Positions 37,454 to 49,735 of a stretch of 64,000 nucleotides of DNA are shown in pieces (the first letter of the stretch is position 1; each line of letters begins with the position of its first letter). The DNA lies in contig JACATO010001582.1 in NCBI GenBank assembly GCA_018389105.1, positions 85,001 through 149,000 on the forward strand. The letters run 5' to 3'. Source of the stretch: Nautilus pompilius. Its lineage: Eukaryota; Mollusca; Cephalopoda; Nautilida; Nautilidae. The position numbers were made by a program, and so were the translations under genes. The notes beneath the pieces are model-generated. The model saw only the letters and a list, made by a program, of their open reading frames with translations, was not told the DNA's origin and did no database searches.

Positions 37454-40429
37454 ATAATTTACATTTGTGTAGCGTCACGTTGTCGGGTCTAAAATCCCAT
37501 TCCCTAGAGCCGCCAAGATTCGGTATGCCAATTTATCCGGATTCTCAGGTGGTAAACGGCTTTGGTAAAAAAAATATCAATTTAATTTGGTATACATGTA
37601 ATTATTGTTTTTTTTTTTAATATTTAACCTATATTTAAAAAAAAAAGATCGAGCCTGACTTTAAACGGAAGCTGACCGAAGATAAAACGTAAACCCTTTA
37701 ACATTTCGTCCCTGACGGTTACCATATCGCCGCGTGTAGTATAAATGTCAAAGTTCGTGTGGAGTATACTCTTAATTAATTCTCTCCAGTCGGCGAACGA
37801 ATGATGCAACCAGGGTTTGCATCCTTTGCATCATAAATAAAATCTAAATATACTATTCAAGACGCGGCGTATTTAATGTAATATACTTTTGTGCGGAAAA
37901 AATGGTCGTTAGTATTAAAAGAACTTGATTTATTTTACTGTTTGAAGTTTTCTAGACAAAGGAATCGCTGATATGTCTAGATTCTAGAGAATGAAGATCA
38001 TTATTTCGAACATTGTGCTCGTGTTTATTAGCTTCTCCGCAGACACACAGGTCTTCAGTAAGAAGATATTATTTCATATCGCTGTCTGTCACAGCAGTCG
38101 TACCGAATGAGGTCGGGTAGTTCCTGGTTACCGCTATGCCATTCCTATGACTCGTAAGGTCTGGCACTTCCGTCTTCAGCAGGAAATCGAAATTACCCAC
38201 TAGAAGTCCTTTGTATGGCTGTAGCAGGAAACTGGAGAGTACCGAGAAGAAACTCACCACAGACAGACAGACAGGTACAAGGAAGCAAAAAGAAATTAAG
38301 TAATGAGAGGGCTTTGGAAAAGAAGTCGGGCGGTCTGCAGATATTTTCCTTTTTTACACCTGAATTTTAAGGATTACTTTCATAATTTCTTTAATATAGT
38401 AACGCCGACCACGTGATGTTACACCTTAAGGTGCGCGCGACACCGGCGATTTTACATCGAATCGTGAAGGCAACATCTGTTTCTGCTGCGCAGCACAATT
38501 TCGTTTATGGCAGCTAATTGTACGCGAGACTGGTACGGTGCGGTTACGACAATCCTGTCCGATTTTACGACACCTTCATCACGCCATCTACCATACCAAT
38601 AACGGCAGTCCAACCTCGTCTTCGGTAATGATGTCGCTATATTCCGACCCCTTTCCTGCGGTTATGTAAAGAAGAGGATAGATTAGAAACCCTACGCACG
38701 AAACGTCTAACCGGTTTGCCACTATCCTACATCCTTTTAATTCCCGCCGTCTGTCTCTCCGGGGATTTTCCATAGCCGTCGTCCGTCCGCTTACTAAGCT
38801 CGTTGTGAAAACGAAAGAAAGGAAGAAAGAAGTCCAGCATTTCCTACCTCGGCGGCCGGCTAAAGTGATTATTAACAGCCTCCACATTGTTATTGATTGT
38901 CGAGCCGTCTTCCTATGTCGTAAACGACTACCCCCCGTAACCCTTGGCGGCAGACTTAACGTCATCTCCCTGGATAACCCCGGTTTCTCTGAAAGGCCGG
39001 GGTGGCTGGAAGTTTCAGCCTGCTTCCGTAATGGTGCTGCAAATAAAAGAAATTGCTTCTCGAGATTGTTTTTTTTCTTTCTCTTTTCTTCTTTAAAAGT
39101 TTTAGCGTGAATATCATTACATTGGTGGATTATCTGTGGAAAGGGAACTGTCGTTATATACCGGTATAGTTATTTTTGTTGGTTGGCTGTAATCTTCCCT
39201 GATTGGTTTTATTTCACTTCATTCTAGAACACGGAACATTGGCAGAGGGGGACTCAGACCGCGGGTGCAAGCGTAGATGGGAGGGTCCGTTCGACACGAG
39301 CTCGACAAATTCCCCACCGTTTCGTTCGCTGCTTCTATCGTCATGAAGAGAGAAGAGAACCCCTGCCCCACGTAAGGATCGAGTGGTCTACACACAAAGG
39401 GCTACCTTAATTTCTCATGTCAGCCGATGATGAAGAACTCGTTCGGATTTCGTCTTACCACGATTTCCAAGAGGCTGAATAATGCGCCAGGCTCGGACAC
39501 ATCCGATGGCATTCAACACCGACAAAGTTCAATAACCGCCAGCCCCGAAGATTAATCTTATTTGCTTTTCTATGCAACGTGCACATAACCGTCTCTTTTA
39601 TTTTTTGGGGGGGTTATCCTTCTTCTTTTCCAATGAAGAAGCATCTAATCTGGTCAGTTAGAGGCAGAAAGAACTTTGGAGATGTCATTGTCGCGGGGAC
39701 TTAGCAATCAGGCTGAATCATATTTGGAGAAGCGATTTGAAACCTAAAATTCAAGTATTCAACGAGTTGCGAGCAGAATTTGTATCAGATCATTGCTGGG
39801 ATTGGACGAAATAACGTTTTCTCGTGCTTCCGTGAAGCTTCTATGGTCATTATCGCTTAATAGTGCCTGGCACGGCGGGAAACGTAGTACGTACGACATG
39901 CGCGTGCGCAGTAGCGCTACGCCTCCGGTTTGCAACGGAAGCTGTCAGCTATCTAGAATGATCCCGGCCCACACGTCTCTCATCAGCTGTAGGCTAAAAA
40001 AGGAAAAAAAGAAAGTAAGAAACCTCTAAAGATTTCCTCTCTGACTGCCGAAGGAGAGACGAGGCTGTTGTAGATTTTAAGCGGCCATTTTAACGAGTCC
40101 CCCCCCCCCCGCAAACCCTCCCTACTCGTCTGTGGAATCAGACTCAGGCGGTCCGGATCACCACGAATAAATCCCTTCGTGTCACGGCATCTCGTTCATC
40201 CCGTCGCGTCGACTTCGCTATTACACTTCGTGGACGGACTCCGCGCGATAACCGATCCTCGATAAGTGCAATCAGGGGGAGTGAACTCGTATTGCAGCCC
40301 CGTCCCCGCCCCACCGAAAGGCAGACGACGTGGGCCAGAGGCGCTCGCCGAGCCGGGGACCCGGGGACTTGTTGGTTTTAGACAGCCCGTTTGACGCCTT
40401 GTAACCGTCGTTTCGTCTGCTGCCCCGCT
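37454..40429. other. Long unassigned stretch
   Basis: No exon recognised. CpG is denser at about 38400-39010 and 39840-40400. Several overlapping open frames there have no known domain. Confidence 0.4.
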
Positions 40430-40922
40430 CTCTCTCTCTCTCCATCTCTCTCTCATCTCTCTCATCCATCTCTCTCTCCGCTCGCCATCTCCTCTCTCTC
40501 TCCTCTCTCTCCCATCTCTCTCTCCATCCATCTCTCTCTCTCTCTCATCTCTCTCCAGTCCTCGCTCTCTCTCCATCATTCTCTCTCGCTCGCTCTCTCC
40601 TCTCTCTCGACTCCCTCGTTCTCTCTCGCTCTCTCTCTCCTCTCTCTCTCTCTCCCAGCCTCTCCTCTCTATCCTCTCTCTCGTCCATCCAATCTCCTCG
40701 CTCTCTCTCCCTCCTCTCTCCATTCTCTCCCGTCTCCAGACTCTCCCCCTGCTCTCTCTTTATCTCTCTCTCTCTCTCTCTCTCCTCCCATCTCTCTCTC
40801 TCTCGCCTCTCCCTCTCTCCTCTCTCTCTCTCCATGCTCTCCCCTCTCTCCATCTCTCTCTCTCCCTCTCTATCCACCATCTCCTCCGCTCTCTCCTCTC
40901 TCTCTCTCTCTCCCTCTCTGGA
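40430..40922. repeat. Interrupted CT array, ~490 bp
   Basis: An almost purely pyrimidine plus strand built of CTCTCT with CATC, CCATC, CGCTC and CCTC interruptions. There is no TGACGTCA core. It is flanked by CpG-rich DNA. Frames over it (Ser/Leu on plus, Arg/Glu on minus) are artefacts. Such a long homopurine-homopyrimidine tract can form triplex DNA. Confidence 0.95.
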
Positions 40923-42374
40923 AATTTGCAGACGGACGCAATAATCTGTCAAGACGGCGCGCGCTCTCACCAACCGGAGCTTGAAAAACAACAACACGCC
41001 GAGTATTTTGTCGGCCTCGCTGGAATCCTTCTACCCGTCTGAGCGAGTGCACTTCTAGAAACCACAGTAGCGCAACAACCCGGGGAAGGAGGCTACAGCC
41101 GCCGAATTCCCGTGCATTGCTCCAGCCGACAAGAATTCGCCCCCCGGCCTGTTTTCGCTAACCGCATTCGCCGCCCGAGAAGTCAACCATTTTGATTACT
41201 TCCGGCCTGCGATACTACCTACACCCGGTTGTTGTTTGTCTGTTCTCCCCTTTCTTCTTCTCATTCCGGTTTTTCCTTGTTATCGGAGAAATGACTTCTT
41301 TCTTCTTTTTTAAAACTGTTGTCGCTCTCTTGGTTTTTCAGAAAGATTCGATCTGTTTTCTTCTTCTTCTAATGGACGTTTTATCTACTTCTGTGGGAGA
41401 TGAACGCTTACTAAATGTTTTACCTCATTAAAACAACAAACTAAGATCCCCCCTGGTATTATCTAATATCTTCGGCTTTTATGTACAATTGAACAATGAA
41501 TGGACATCAAAATCCCATCCTCTGCATGTCAGTTGTTCCTTGTATCCCCGCCATCTTGAACATGGCTGACGCTCTCGTTTTACGACTGTCTCTGTATCAT
41601 TTCCCGCTGATATCCTTTTGTTAAACGTTCTGAATAAATCTGATCCTGCACAAAAGACTTTTCCAGAAACATAAATATATCTTGCGTGCCAAGTATGTTG
41701 TAAAGCTCGCTTAATGGATTAACCTATCGAGGGGACATTAAATGATTCATCCATCATTTACATTAATAAACCGGCTCGAAATAATCTTTCTCCTTCATGC
41801 CTAAATCCACAGGTAGGACGGCACTTACGAGGGACAAGAAAAAATATACCACATCGCCATTAAGCATTTGGTAGAATTGTGCAGTTGTATGTCGCTAACC
41901 TACCGAAAAAAAAAAGGGGGGGACAATAATAATAGACGATGGAAAGCTGTGCTCGGGAAGAATAATGGTTTCCCTTTTGTCTGTAAGCGGAGGCGCAGAT
42001 CTTTGAGACACAAAATGCTGTTTAATAAAATAATTTTGGTAAAACCAACTTCGAACATTTAATTATTAGTCCTATGTCCTGACTCAACAGATTAAAAGGT
42101 CTCAAATCCTTCTTCTTGTTAATGGAACATGACTGCTGTCCGTGCTGTACCGAGAATCTATCTTTCCTTCACCAGGAGAAAAGGAAGAATAAGAATTCCC
42201 GACTTAAAGCTTTGGTATTATTTATTGAAATCTGAAAAAATCTCAAAGGGCTGGATCGCAAAAATAAGGGGGGGCTATCTTCTCACGGGACACAGTTTAA
42301 AAGCAGATGCATAACGCATATATTTAGCATAAGAATGGCGGCAGTAGATTGCTTGTCCGTCGGAGTTCTCCTGT
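40923..42374. other. Unassigned DNA
   Basis: CpG-rich to about 41180, then AT-richer. GCCATCTTGAACATGGC near 41550 resembles paired YY1 half-sites. No exon recognised. Confidence 0.4.
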
Positions 42375-43459
42375 AGGTTTAATATGTCAAATCAAGCTCA
42401 GAGAAGTACATCCAAATGGTGGCTATGCGTGAAAGTGGAAACTCGATGCATTCGATCTGCAAAGAAGCACGGCAATATGGACTGGAATAGACATCCGTGA
42501 CTAAGAATATAACGGTGCCAGTGAACCAAACAGGAAGAGCTCTAAAGGAGTAAAGGGGCCGGTATGCGAGAACTATAAAGGGAATAGCGTAGCCCGAGAC
42601 AGAGATATAGCTGGACGGCAAACGGCGGTCTGAGAGGATGAGACTGGACCATGACTATTTATTGAGGAAAAATGTCGATCCAAACTGCAGCGTGCGGTAT
42701 CTAATCTATACCGTTATTTCTTGGAGAGTGTAATGTAAAGCGCAGAAGTACATCGACCTCTCCACCGGGTAGAAGTTAGCAGTACGCGGGGCCCAAAACC
42801 GGCGTTGTGCCAGTCGTCATAGAGACCAAGGGAAAAAAAGTGGATTTGGAAATACCGGTATAGGTGGGATTCCGGCCGCGGAATCCATCACGCATGGAAC
42901 ACTGTAGTTCTCGTCAATTCACCGGAATTAAGCGTTTGCAATGTTACCGGCTGGGATGGTTTATCCGCCGGTGCTGAGAAAGCACCGCCATTGAAAGGAT
43001 GAAAAGAGGAACGAGTTTGCTTCGACCAAGTCGCGTCGCAGCGGACTACAAGAGAATCGGTAGTTTTGTTTGTTTTTCGCCCAGAGTGGCTGCTACATGC
43101 GGTGACGTGGGCGGGTAACTGCAGACCACCTCTGTTCACGTGAGTGGAAAGTAGAATTCCTTTGTCTAAGGATGCGTGGAGATTTTAGAGAGATTGGTCC
43201 GGATCGTAATGGAAGGGCGGAGATATAGCTTTGTGATTACTCGCGAAGTTTTAAAAAAAAAACATTAAGGCAGGGTTAGGGTTAAGTGATCGATACGGTA
43301 GAAGTATTTCTTTAACCAATTTTTTTTTTTTTTTTTTCCCATTTTTAAAAGAAACAGAGAAAACAAATTAAAGCAAACAAAATAAGCAGGAAGACAGACT
43401 CCTGATTCGTTTCCGCTGGATTATCATTTTTGGAAGCTATACGAATTCACAGCAGTATA
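42375..43459 (+). other. Possible N-terminal part of a Tc1-like remnant plus unassigned DNA
   Basis: In one plus frame 42400-42470 reads MVAMRESGNSMHSICKEAR. This has the spacing of a Tc1 helix-turn-helix start (V.ALREAG.S.R.IA...), and near 42640-42700 another short stretch is compatible. Stops and frame breaks are frequent. The link to the clearer C-terminal part at 43460-43950 is inference; the interval is longer than an intact Tc1 gene, so an insertion would be needed. Confidence 0.25.
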
Positions 43460-43950
43460 GAATGTCTTAATTCCGGGTGTTTTATTCTGACGCCAAAGCA
43501 AACGAAGAATCGAGGTGTCTCCTGACTGCATCCTGAGAAACCGGGTATAAAGTACGAATAACACGTGACAGAATCTCATTTTTCGTGTGTAAAAGTGGTA
43601 CGCTCCATAGTAGTCACGTGCCGAGATAGTGCACTGTGATTGGGTGTCATGCAAGCAATCAGAAAGTGCCACACCCGCAGAAGGACTACAAAAGTATAGG
43701 GCTGCATTAGTGACGAGTCTTATGGAGGACTTACAGATTCCCCGACTGGCCCAAAGTCCTGATACGATCATCACCGAGGTTATACAAGGTTATTATATAG
43801 CTGGTGACAAAGCCATACGGCAACCAAACTCCTCGGATGTAAATGTCGAAAGTGCTACGGATTACAGCATTTAGAACAACATCCCACAGTCAAAGGCAGC
43901 ACGAGGACGAGATGTCGTACCGTATATAAAGGACTCGCATGCTAAATGTT
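43460..43950 (+). pseudogene. Tc1-like transposase remnant, C-terminal half
   Basis: The frame near 43690-43860 reads RAALVTSLMEDLQIPRLAQS and PDTIITEVIQGYYIAGDKAI, then RQPNSSDVNVESATDYSI, a stop, and NNIPQSK. Tc1 transposases end with HRA..VT..LED..I..L.WPA.SPDLNPIEHVWD.LGRAIRQR....V...E.AL.EEWNNIPQ. The order and spacing fit. SPDLNPIE is degraded to SPDTIITE, and an in-frame stop precedes NNIPQ. An earlier, weaker block in another frame (YSDAKANEESR near 43480) may be the FSDESRF region. The gene is inactive. Terminal inverted repeats were not found. Confidence 0.68.
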
Positions 43951-44863
43951 TCAGTTGGTAGTGTTCGGGGCACCATCCGAATAATACTTTCGACGAAGCT
44001 GACTGACAGGCCTAGGAAGTAATCTCAAACTTAGAACTGATTACGTCTGTCGCCTACGCAGTTCTGTTAGCTACCATAATACGCTCGTTTCGGAATCCGA
44101 AACGAGCCGCTTTTTAAAAAAAAAACAAAAAACAACAACAACAAAGAAAAGCTATTTTTATTGTCGTTTAAAAAAAATATCAAACGGGGATTGTCAAAAT
44201 TCCGGCCGCGGGACCCGAAAACGGAGAGGTCGATTTACCAGATATGGCAAATGTTTTTTTTTTTTAAATTAAATTAAATTTAAAAAAAAAAAACAAAACA
44301 AAACAACAACAACAACAAACAGTTACTGCTTCTCTTTTTTTTGGTTGCTGATATTTGATTAATTACTTTCGTACAATCTGGATGCCAAACTAATGTCCTT
44401 CTCTTTCGCAAAACTCCCCCCTCCAACAAGTAAACTTTTAAAAAAAATTCTATTTCGTAGAATTTTACCAAAAAGGGGATAAATCTTTAAAAAATCCATC
44501 AGAAGTACTTCCGCGTAAGTTGTTGAGAACTGACGGGCCGAGTTCCGAGGAAAGCAAGTGCGGAAGATACCGAACCACACAGATTCAAACGAGGGTTATT
44601 GGCGTAAATTCTGGGGCGCCATTACCTCCCTAATACCGTATTACATTAAAGCGTAAATCCAGTCAGATTTTAGGATAACGCTATCAAAGAATTTACTTAC
44701 TAACTTTCCTCTACGGACGACAACCCACCTTTGGGCAGAGTCGTGCGTGTGTGTGTGCTGTCGTAGGTCAGTCAGCACGACAACAGATAACGCGATGAGA
44801 AGCGAGAAAGTTATCTGCCCTTGTTTCGTTTTTTTTTTGGCGTTCTCGCCTACGGAAAGACGT
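43951..44863. other. Unassigned DNA with a strong palindrome
   Basis: No exon recognised. It includes the palindrome listed separately, A- and T-runs, and an (AAC)n tract at about 44303-44320. Confidence 0.4.
44083..44107. repeat. Near-perfect 25-bp palindrome
   Basis: GCTCGTTTCGGA (44083-44094) pairs with TCCGAAACGAGC (44096-44107) around a single central base. CCGC and a T5A9 run follow. RNA copied from either strand would form a very stable 12-bp stem. No flanking RNA gene was recognised. Confidence 0.9.
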
Positions 44864-44990
44864 ATTTGGGTGGCGCGGTAATCCGGCAGCAGGTGGAATA
44901 CTAGACTGGAGGAGACAGAGTTCGAATCCCCGGGTCTTGCGCGTCTTCTTGATTTTCCTGTACCAGCCGGCCGCCAGGGTCACACGCCGT
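44864..44990 (+). mobile_element. tRNA-derived SINE
   Basis: TGGCGCGGTAATCCGG (A-box region, 44870-44885) is followed by GAGTTCGAATCCC (B-box, 44918-44930). The spacing of about 48 bases is normal for a tRNA-type Pol III promoter. A pyrimidine-rich non-tRNA body (CTTGCGCGTCTTCTTGATT) follows, as in tRNA-derived SINEs. The acceptor stem is not intact, so it is not called a tRNA gene. Confidence 0.65.
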
Positions 44991-45074
44991 TTGTCCCGCA
45001 GCTCGTGTAGATAGATGGCGCGACGCGAGCAATCACTAGAATCTTTTCACGTCACAGGAAGAAGCACCGACGGG

Positions 45075-45104
45075 CCCCCCCCCCCCGGGGGGGTGGGGGT
45101 GGTG
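45075..45104. repeat. C12-G7 foldback with G-rich tail
   Basis: Twelve C (45075-45086) are directly followed by seven G (45087-45093), then TGGGGGTGGTGG. The C and G runs are self-complementary, and the G side could form a quadruplex. Confidence 0.9.
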
Positions 45105-47070
45105 GTATATGGCTGCGAAGGAACAACCACAACAGCGATATATGATTTCGCTTACGTCCACTATCATCCTCGCACGCCTGACACGGAGGACGAGTCCTAA
45201 TACTTCACCCACCCCCCACCTCCACTTACCGTAGTGAGAGTTAGCCGAGAGTCTACGGCATAGTTCCCAGCTATGGCCAGGAGGTGGCGGGAGGCGACAC
45301 CAGGCGACGTGTGAACAACATCACAGGCGGCGAATTCGACAAGTCGTCATCAGAAAGCGGAAAACACTTTTAAACGGCAGCGAAAGTGTTGACGCTTGGC
45401 AAACTGAAGTTCGCGCTCTCCCTCCCTCCGAACGACGTATGGGGGCTGACATGAATTATGTGACGGGTTATGAGCCCTGACAGCTCTCGGTTGCATGTTT
45501 TTTTTTTTCTTTTTCTTATGTCGAACGTTCCGCTGCATCTCTGTAGACAGCGCGAAGTTTTGTGGGGGGCAGGCGAACACGAAACGCGCAGCGAATAGCG
45601 CAGAAAATAGCTCACATAAAATATCGAGTGTTTGTGGCGGGGATAGGGAGGGTGGGACTTGTTCGCATAAAAGCGCACCGTCTCTTTACGTAGCGCTGCA
45701 TTGGTGGGAGTTCAACGCTCGCAATTAAGACCGATGCCGGCTCCAACCATGATGCTGCTTTCGTCGTGAAGAAGGGCGGAATTTGTCATCTTTTTTTTTT
45801 GTTGGACGGGATGAGATCGCTATAGTCGACTGGCCCTGCTTTAACGATCTTTCCGAGATTTCTGCTTTACAACGAACGACAAAGGCTTTTTTTTTTATTA
45901 TTATTTTTATAAGAAGTTCTATTCGCGTGGGTTTCGATTTAAGTAGCGAACGGCTCACGGCGCAAGCATAACGTCTCAGAAATTTTCCGGAGCAATTCCT
46001 CAGCAGTCCGCTCTTCGTCTCTTGTTGTCGGCCACGATTTCGACAGAGTCGCCGCGCAACTGAATCTTTGAAATACATTTCAGTAATTAAAGTGATTTTT
46101 TTTTTAAAAAAAAAAAAAGAAAAGGTTTCGCCAAGTCGCTGCAACAAGCTATTTATTAAATCCTATTGGATGTACCGAACATTATCACGCGAGATAAAGA
46201 GATATTTGTAAAATTTAAACAGGACGTAAAAGGAAATAAATAACTTAATTTTTCAGAGGGCTCGCTGGAAGACGCTTTGAGAGAGAGAGAGAGCTAGCCA
46301 TAGTAAGCTTAGTGACCAAGTAGAACAAAACCCAGTCCGGATGTCCCGTACATCTTGGCACTAATATAGTTTTATTTACAGCGAACAAACAACCGAGTTA
46401 GAAATTCCTGCCGATAAGTGTCAAAAGGACTCCCAGACAGAGTTACTCAGACACCAGCAGTTATTCCAACCAACCACGGTAATATTTTTTTTCTAGGAAG
46501 GCGGAGTTGCCCAGCAGCGACACTTCTTTTTAACCCTTTGATAAATACATCCGTATATCTACGGCCAGTGGATACCGACCCTGAGAGAGTTAACCAATAA
46601 AATATACGTTTTCCAAGATTTCGCTGACTGCGTAACTTGGAAAAGTTTCATTTAACGGGATTATGTTGGCTTAATATATTTCTTGTGGTTGGAAATAAAT
46701 GCATTTTGAAAAAAAATCTGCTGTTGCTTTTCTTAAGATTTAAAACTTTTACAACAAGTTAATATCGGAAATGGAAATTCTGGGAAAATCTGGAACCACT
46801 GCCCGAGAATAGCCGCCATCGTTAGAGGGCGAGGGCAGATCGAACAGATAGAGACCGTCAGGGTTGATGGAAAAACTGTCTGAAGTCACGCGGAAAATTC
46901 CGTGTTTTTTGGGGGGGTTTCCTACCGACTCGAAGATGGTGACAACTAACCTCAGAACCTTTTTGGGGGGTAGCATCGACAGCAAAATCGTTTTGATCGG
47001 CGAAAAAGACCAGCCTTCCAAAGGGCTCGGGTTGAAATGAGGCCCGATGGGTTAAATTCCAGCGCGACAG
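45105..47070. other. Unassigned DNA
   Basis: CpG-rich to about 46050, then AT-rich. No exon with known homology was recognised on either strand. Confidence 0.4.
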
Positions 47071-47074
47071 AGAT

Positions 47075-47116
<42 letters not shown>

Positions 47117-47335
47117 ACGTCAGTACAGCGAGAAAGAGAGGTGACGTCAGTACAGAGAGAGATATTACATCAGTACAGAGAGATGACGTCAGTACAGAGA
47201 GAGAGATATGACATCAGTACAGAGATGACGTCAGTACAGCGAGAAAGTGAGATGACGTCAGTACAGAGAGATGACGTCAGTACAGCGAGAAAGAGAGATG
47301 ACGTCAGTACAGAGAGAGAGAGAGAGAAAGCAGCA
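47071..47335 (+). repeat. CRE/GA minisatellite, locus at 47 kb
   Basis: A (GA)n run of about 40 bp is followed by units of TGACGTCAGTACAG plus CGAGAAAGAGAGA or GAGAGA. Seven exact TGACGTCA octamers were counted, plus two variants (ATTACATCA, ATGACATCA). The orientation matches the 16 kb and 62 kb arrays. Confidence 0.95.
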
Positions 47336-49735
47336 TCAGCAGGTAGATGAATAAGGCATGGATTCGGTTTCAATAACGAATCTCAGACATCAGTCTGCAA
47401 CCGGGAGATTGAGAAACAAAAAAGTCAAGACACCAATACTAACTACCTGCCAACACCGGACCGTTTTATGCAGCCAACTTTCTGCCAGAGAGATCTCTCT
47501 TTTTCTTTTCTTTTTCTTTTTTGGTCGGTTGCGAACTCGACTTTGAAAGCATTGATGGAAACAGTCGATAGGGAGGAGGGCGAGCGGTGTCGGGCAACTC
47601 CGTGTCCCTCGATTGATCGAATCCGGTTGAAGTAGATAAGGCCGGGAGGGTGGGGCCGGCCCGTCAAAACTGCGGTTCGCTTGTCTTGAATTACAAAACC
47701 CTTTTTTTTATACTGACGTCGCAACTACGCAATTAGACAACACAGAACTAATTCTTCGTGTCGCGGGGGACAAATGTGTGCATAACTAGCAATTTAAAAC
47801 GTTAGTTGAGATTTAGGCAGGTTTCTATAGGAAATAATTCAATGCTGAATAACGTGTTTATCTTAAAGAGCGCATTACAAGATATGGTAGGAGGAGAATT
47901 TAACGTTGAAATTTCTCTTCCCTCTCGTGCGAACAGTAATGGTCTGTGTCATTTGAATTAAAAACTACAACAACAAAAGATCAGACTGGCCTAGATCCTA
48001 TGAAAGGGATGCCTTTCGTCAAATCATTTTTATATTATTTTTATTTCCAGTAAATACATTAGCCAGAAATTCTAAAGCATCGCTGTGCTGGTAGGGGGCG
48101 TGGGCTTCCTAATAAAATTATGGTCTAGAAAAGAAAGGAAAGGTTTCACAGTAGTGCAGAAACCCTGAGAAAACAATTATGGATTTCGCGATGATGTTAA
48201 CAGTGCAAATCTGACTTAAATCGTTTAGGAGGAACGAATGGCGAAAGGAATTTATTGTTTCAATGTACAAATATTGTAACTTTAAAAAAATAAATAAGTA
48301 AGACACTTATCGGAAATACACTGTGCTACAGAAACACCGGTAGAGAGGGGAAGGGGCTAAAACGTTATAATAGACCAAACCTTTAAGATGTCCTGGACAA
48401 CGCAAGAACCGTGACTCAAAGCCAACTTTAAATATGCTAAATCTTAGTATGTATACGCCCTCCGATTCGTGGATCGACAAATCTGGATTGCGTCAAAAGT
48501 CACTCGCACGTTGAGGATTCTATCATCTTTGTACGCGATCTGTAAACCCAGGAGAATCGTACTATAAATAGAGAAATTTCAAATGTTCCAGTTTTTCTCT
48601 CTAATTAGATCTGTTGCGGAAGCATATGGTTCAGGAAGTGAATTATGCTAAGAATATAAATATCTTGGGAAAAAACGTACGATGATTTACGCAGATTATT
48701 GGCAATGTACGTTAATTCAGTTAGAAGCAAAAACTGAAAAGCCTTCAGTTGCCTACTTGGGTCTGCAGAAATGTCCAAGCCACTAGGTTTAGAGCTTCTA
48801 GGTTCTGTTCCAGGAAGGAACGCATAAAGAAGGATAGGTTCTGCGTTACTAGTTGCATTAGAGGTCATAAGAGCCAGATACATTAAATGCGTTCTGCTAC
48901 AGAGATCAGAATTTTTAAAAAAATTTTTATTTTTTTAATTTGGTAAATATCTTGTGCGTATGATCGGAATTCTTCGCTAATCTGGAGCGGAAGAGGAACA
49001 GAAGAGATAATGGTTTTAAAAATAAACTAGATGGCCCGCTTTCTGGCACAAGGGGCTTCACATAAGTGATAAGAACTTTCTGCCTCCGTTTGAAATCAGG
49101 TTTTGTTACTCGATAAAACCTAACCTAATTATTTTCTAAACACCTGCACGTAACGGGTTAGACCGGTTATTTTTTGCTTCGTTAGTCTTCGGTTCTAGAC
49201 AACGATGCACCCGTTTGCTCAGAAGGTCTTATTTCAAGCCGCATATCCGTTTATGATGCCGCGTACGGAGCGCTTATGGAAAATCCTCAAAATGAGAGAT
49301 GAATGTGCGCGGTTTACTACTATCGTCATGTATTTGTAAATACCAAAGATGGCTTTCTAACGCGGTTGAGGGTGGAAGCCCAAAACGATGCATATAGTAG
49401 CCTAGTGTCTCACTCGATCTATATGCAGGAGACCGAGACCACCCTTTTATCAGTTCGGGGAAATCTAGGGGTACTTGGTTAGAGGCGAAGCTTTCGTCCG
49501 CAGTGTTTTATCCCATTCGTCGGTGACGATCTGAGAACGCGACCAAGGCGCAGTTAACGAAAATCGCAACGTTGAACGAGAACTGAAGAATATTCCGGTT
49601 TCCCGATAGACTTGTTGTTGATGTTGATTATTGGAGATGTACGGCGAGGAGGGAGAGGGGCGTGGGTGGAGGTCTAATAGACCCTGTTCTCCAAAAAATA
49701 TGAAAAAAAAAAACAAAAAGAATCAGTGTAAATAG
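47336..49735. other. Long unassigned stretch
   Basis: No exon, RNA gene or mobile element recognised. Open frames, such as the minus-strand one at 48605-48883, have no domain I know. Confidence 0.4.

Noticed and set aside
38588..38965. 125-codon minus frame as a gene
   Set aside because: No domain, overlapped by an equally long plus frame, in CpG-rich DNA where stop codons are rarer.
43274..43286. Interstitial telomeric repeat (GGTTAGGGTTAAG)
   Set aside because: Fewer than two full units, expected by chance.
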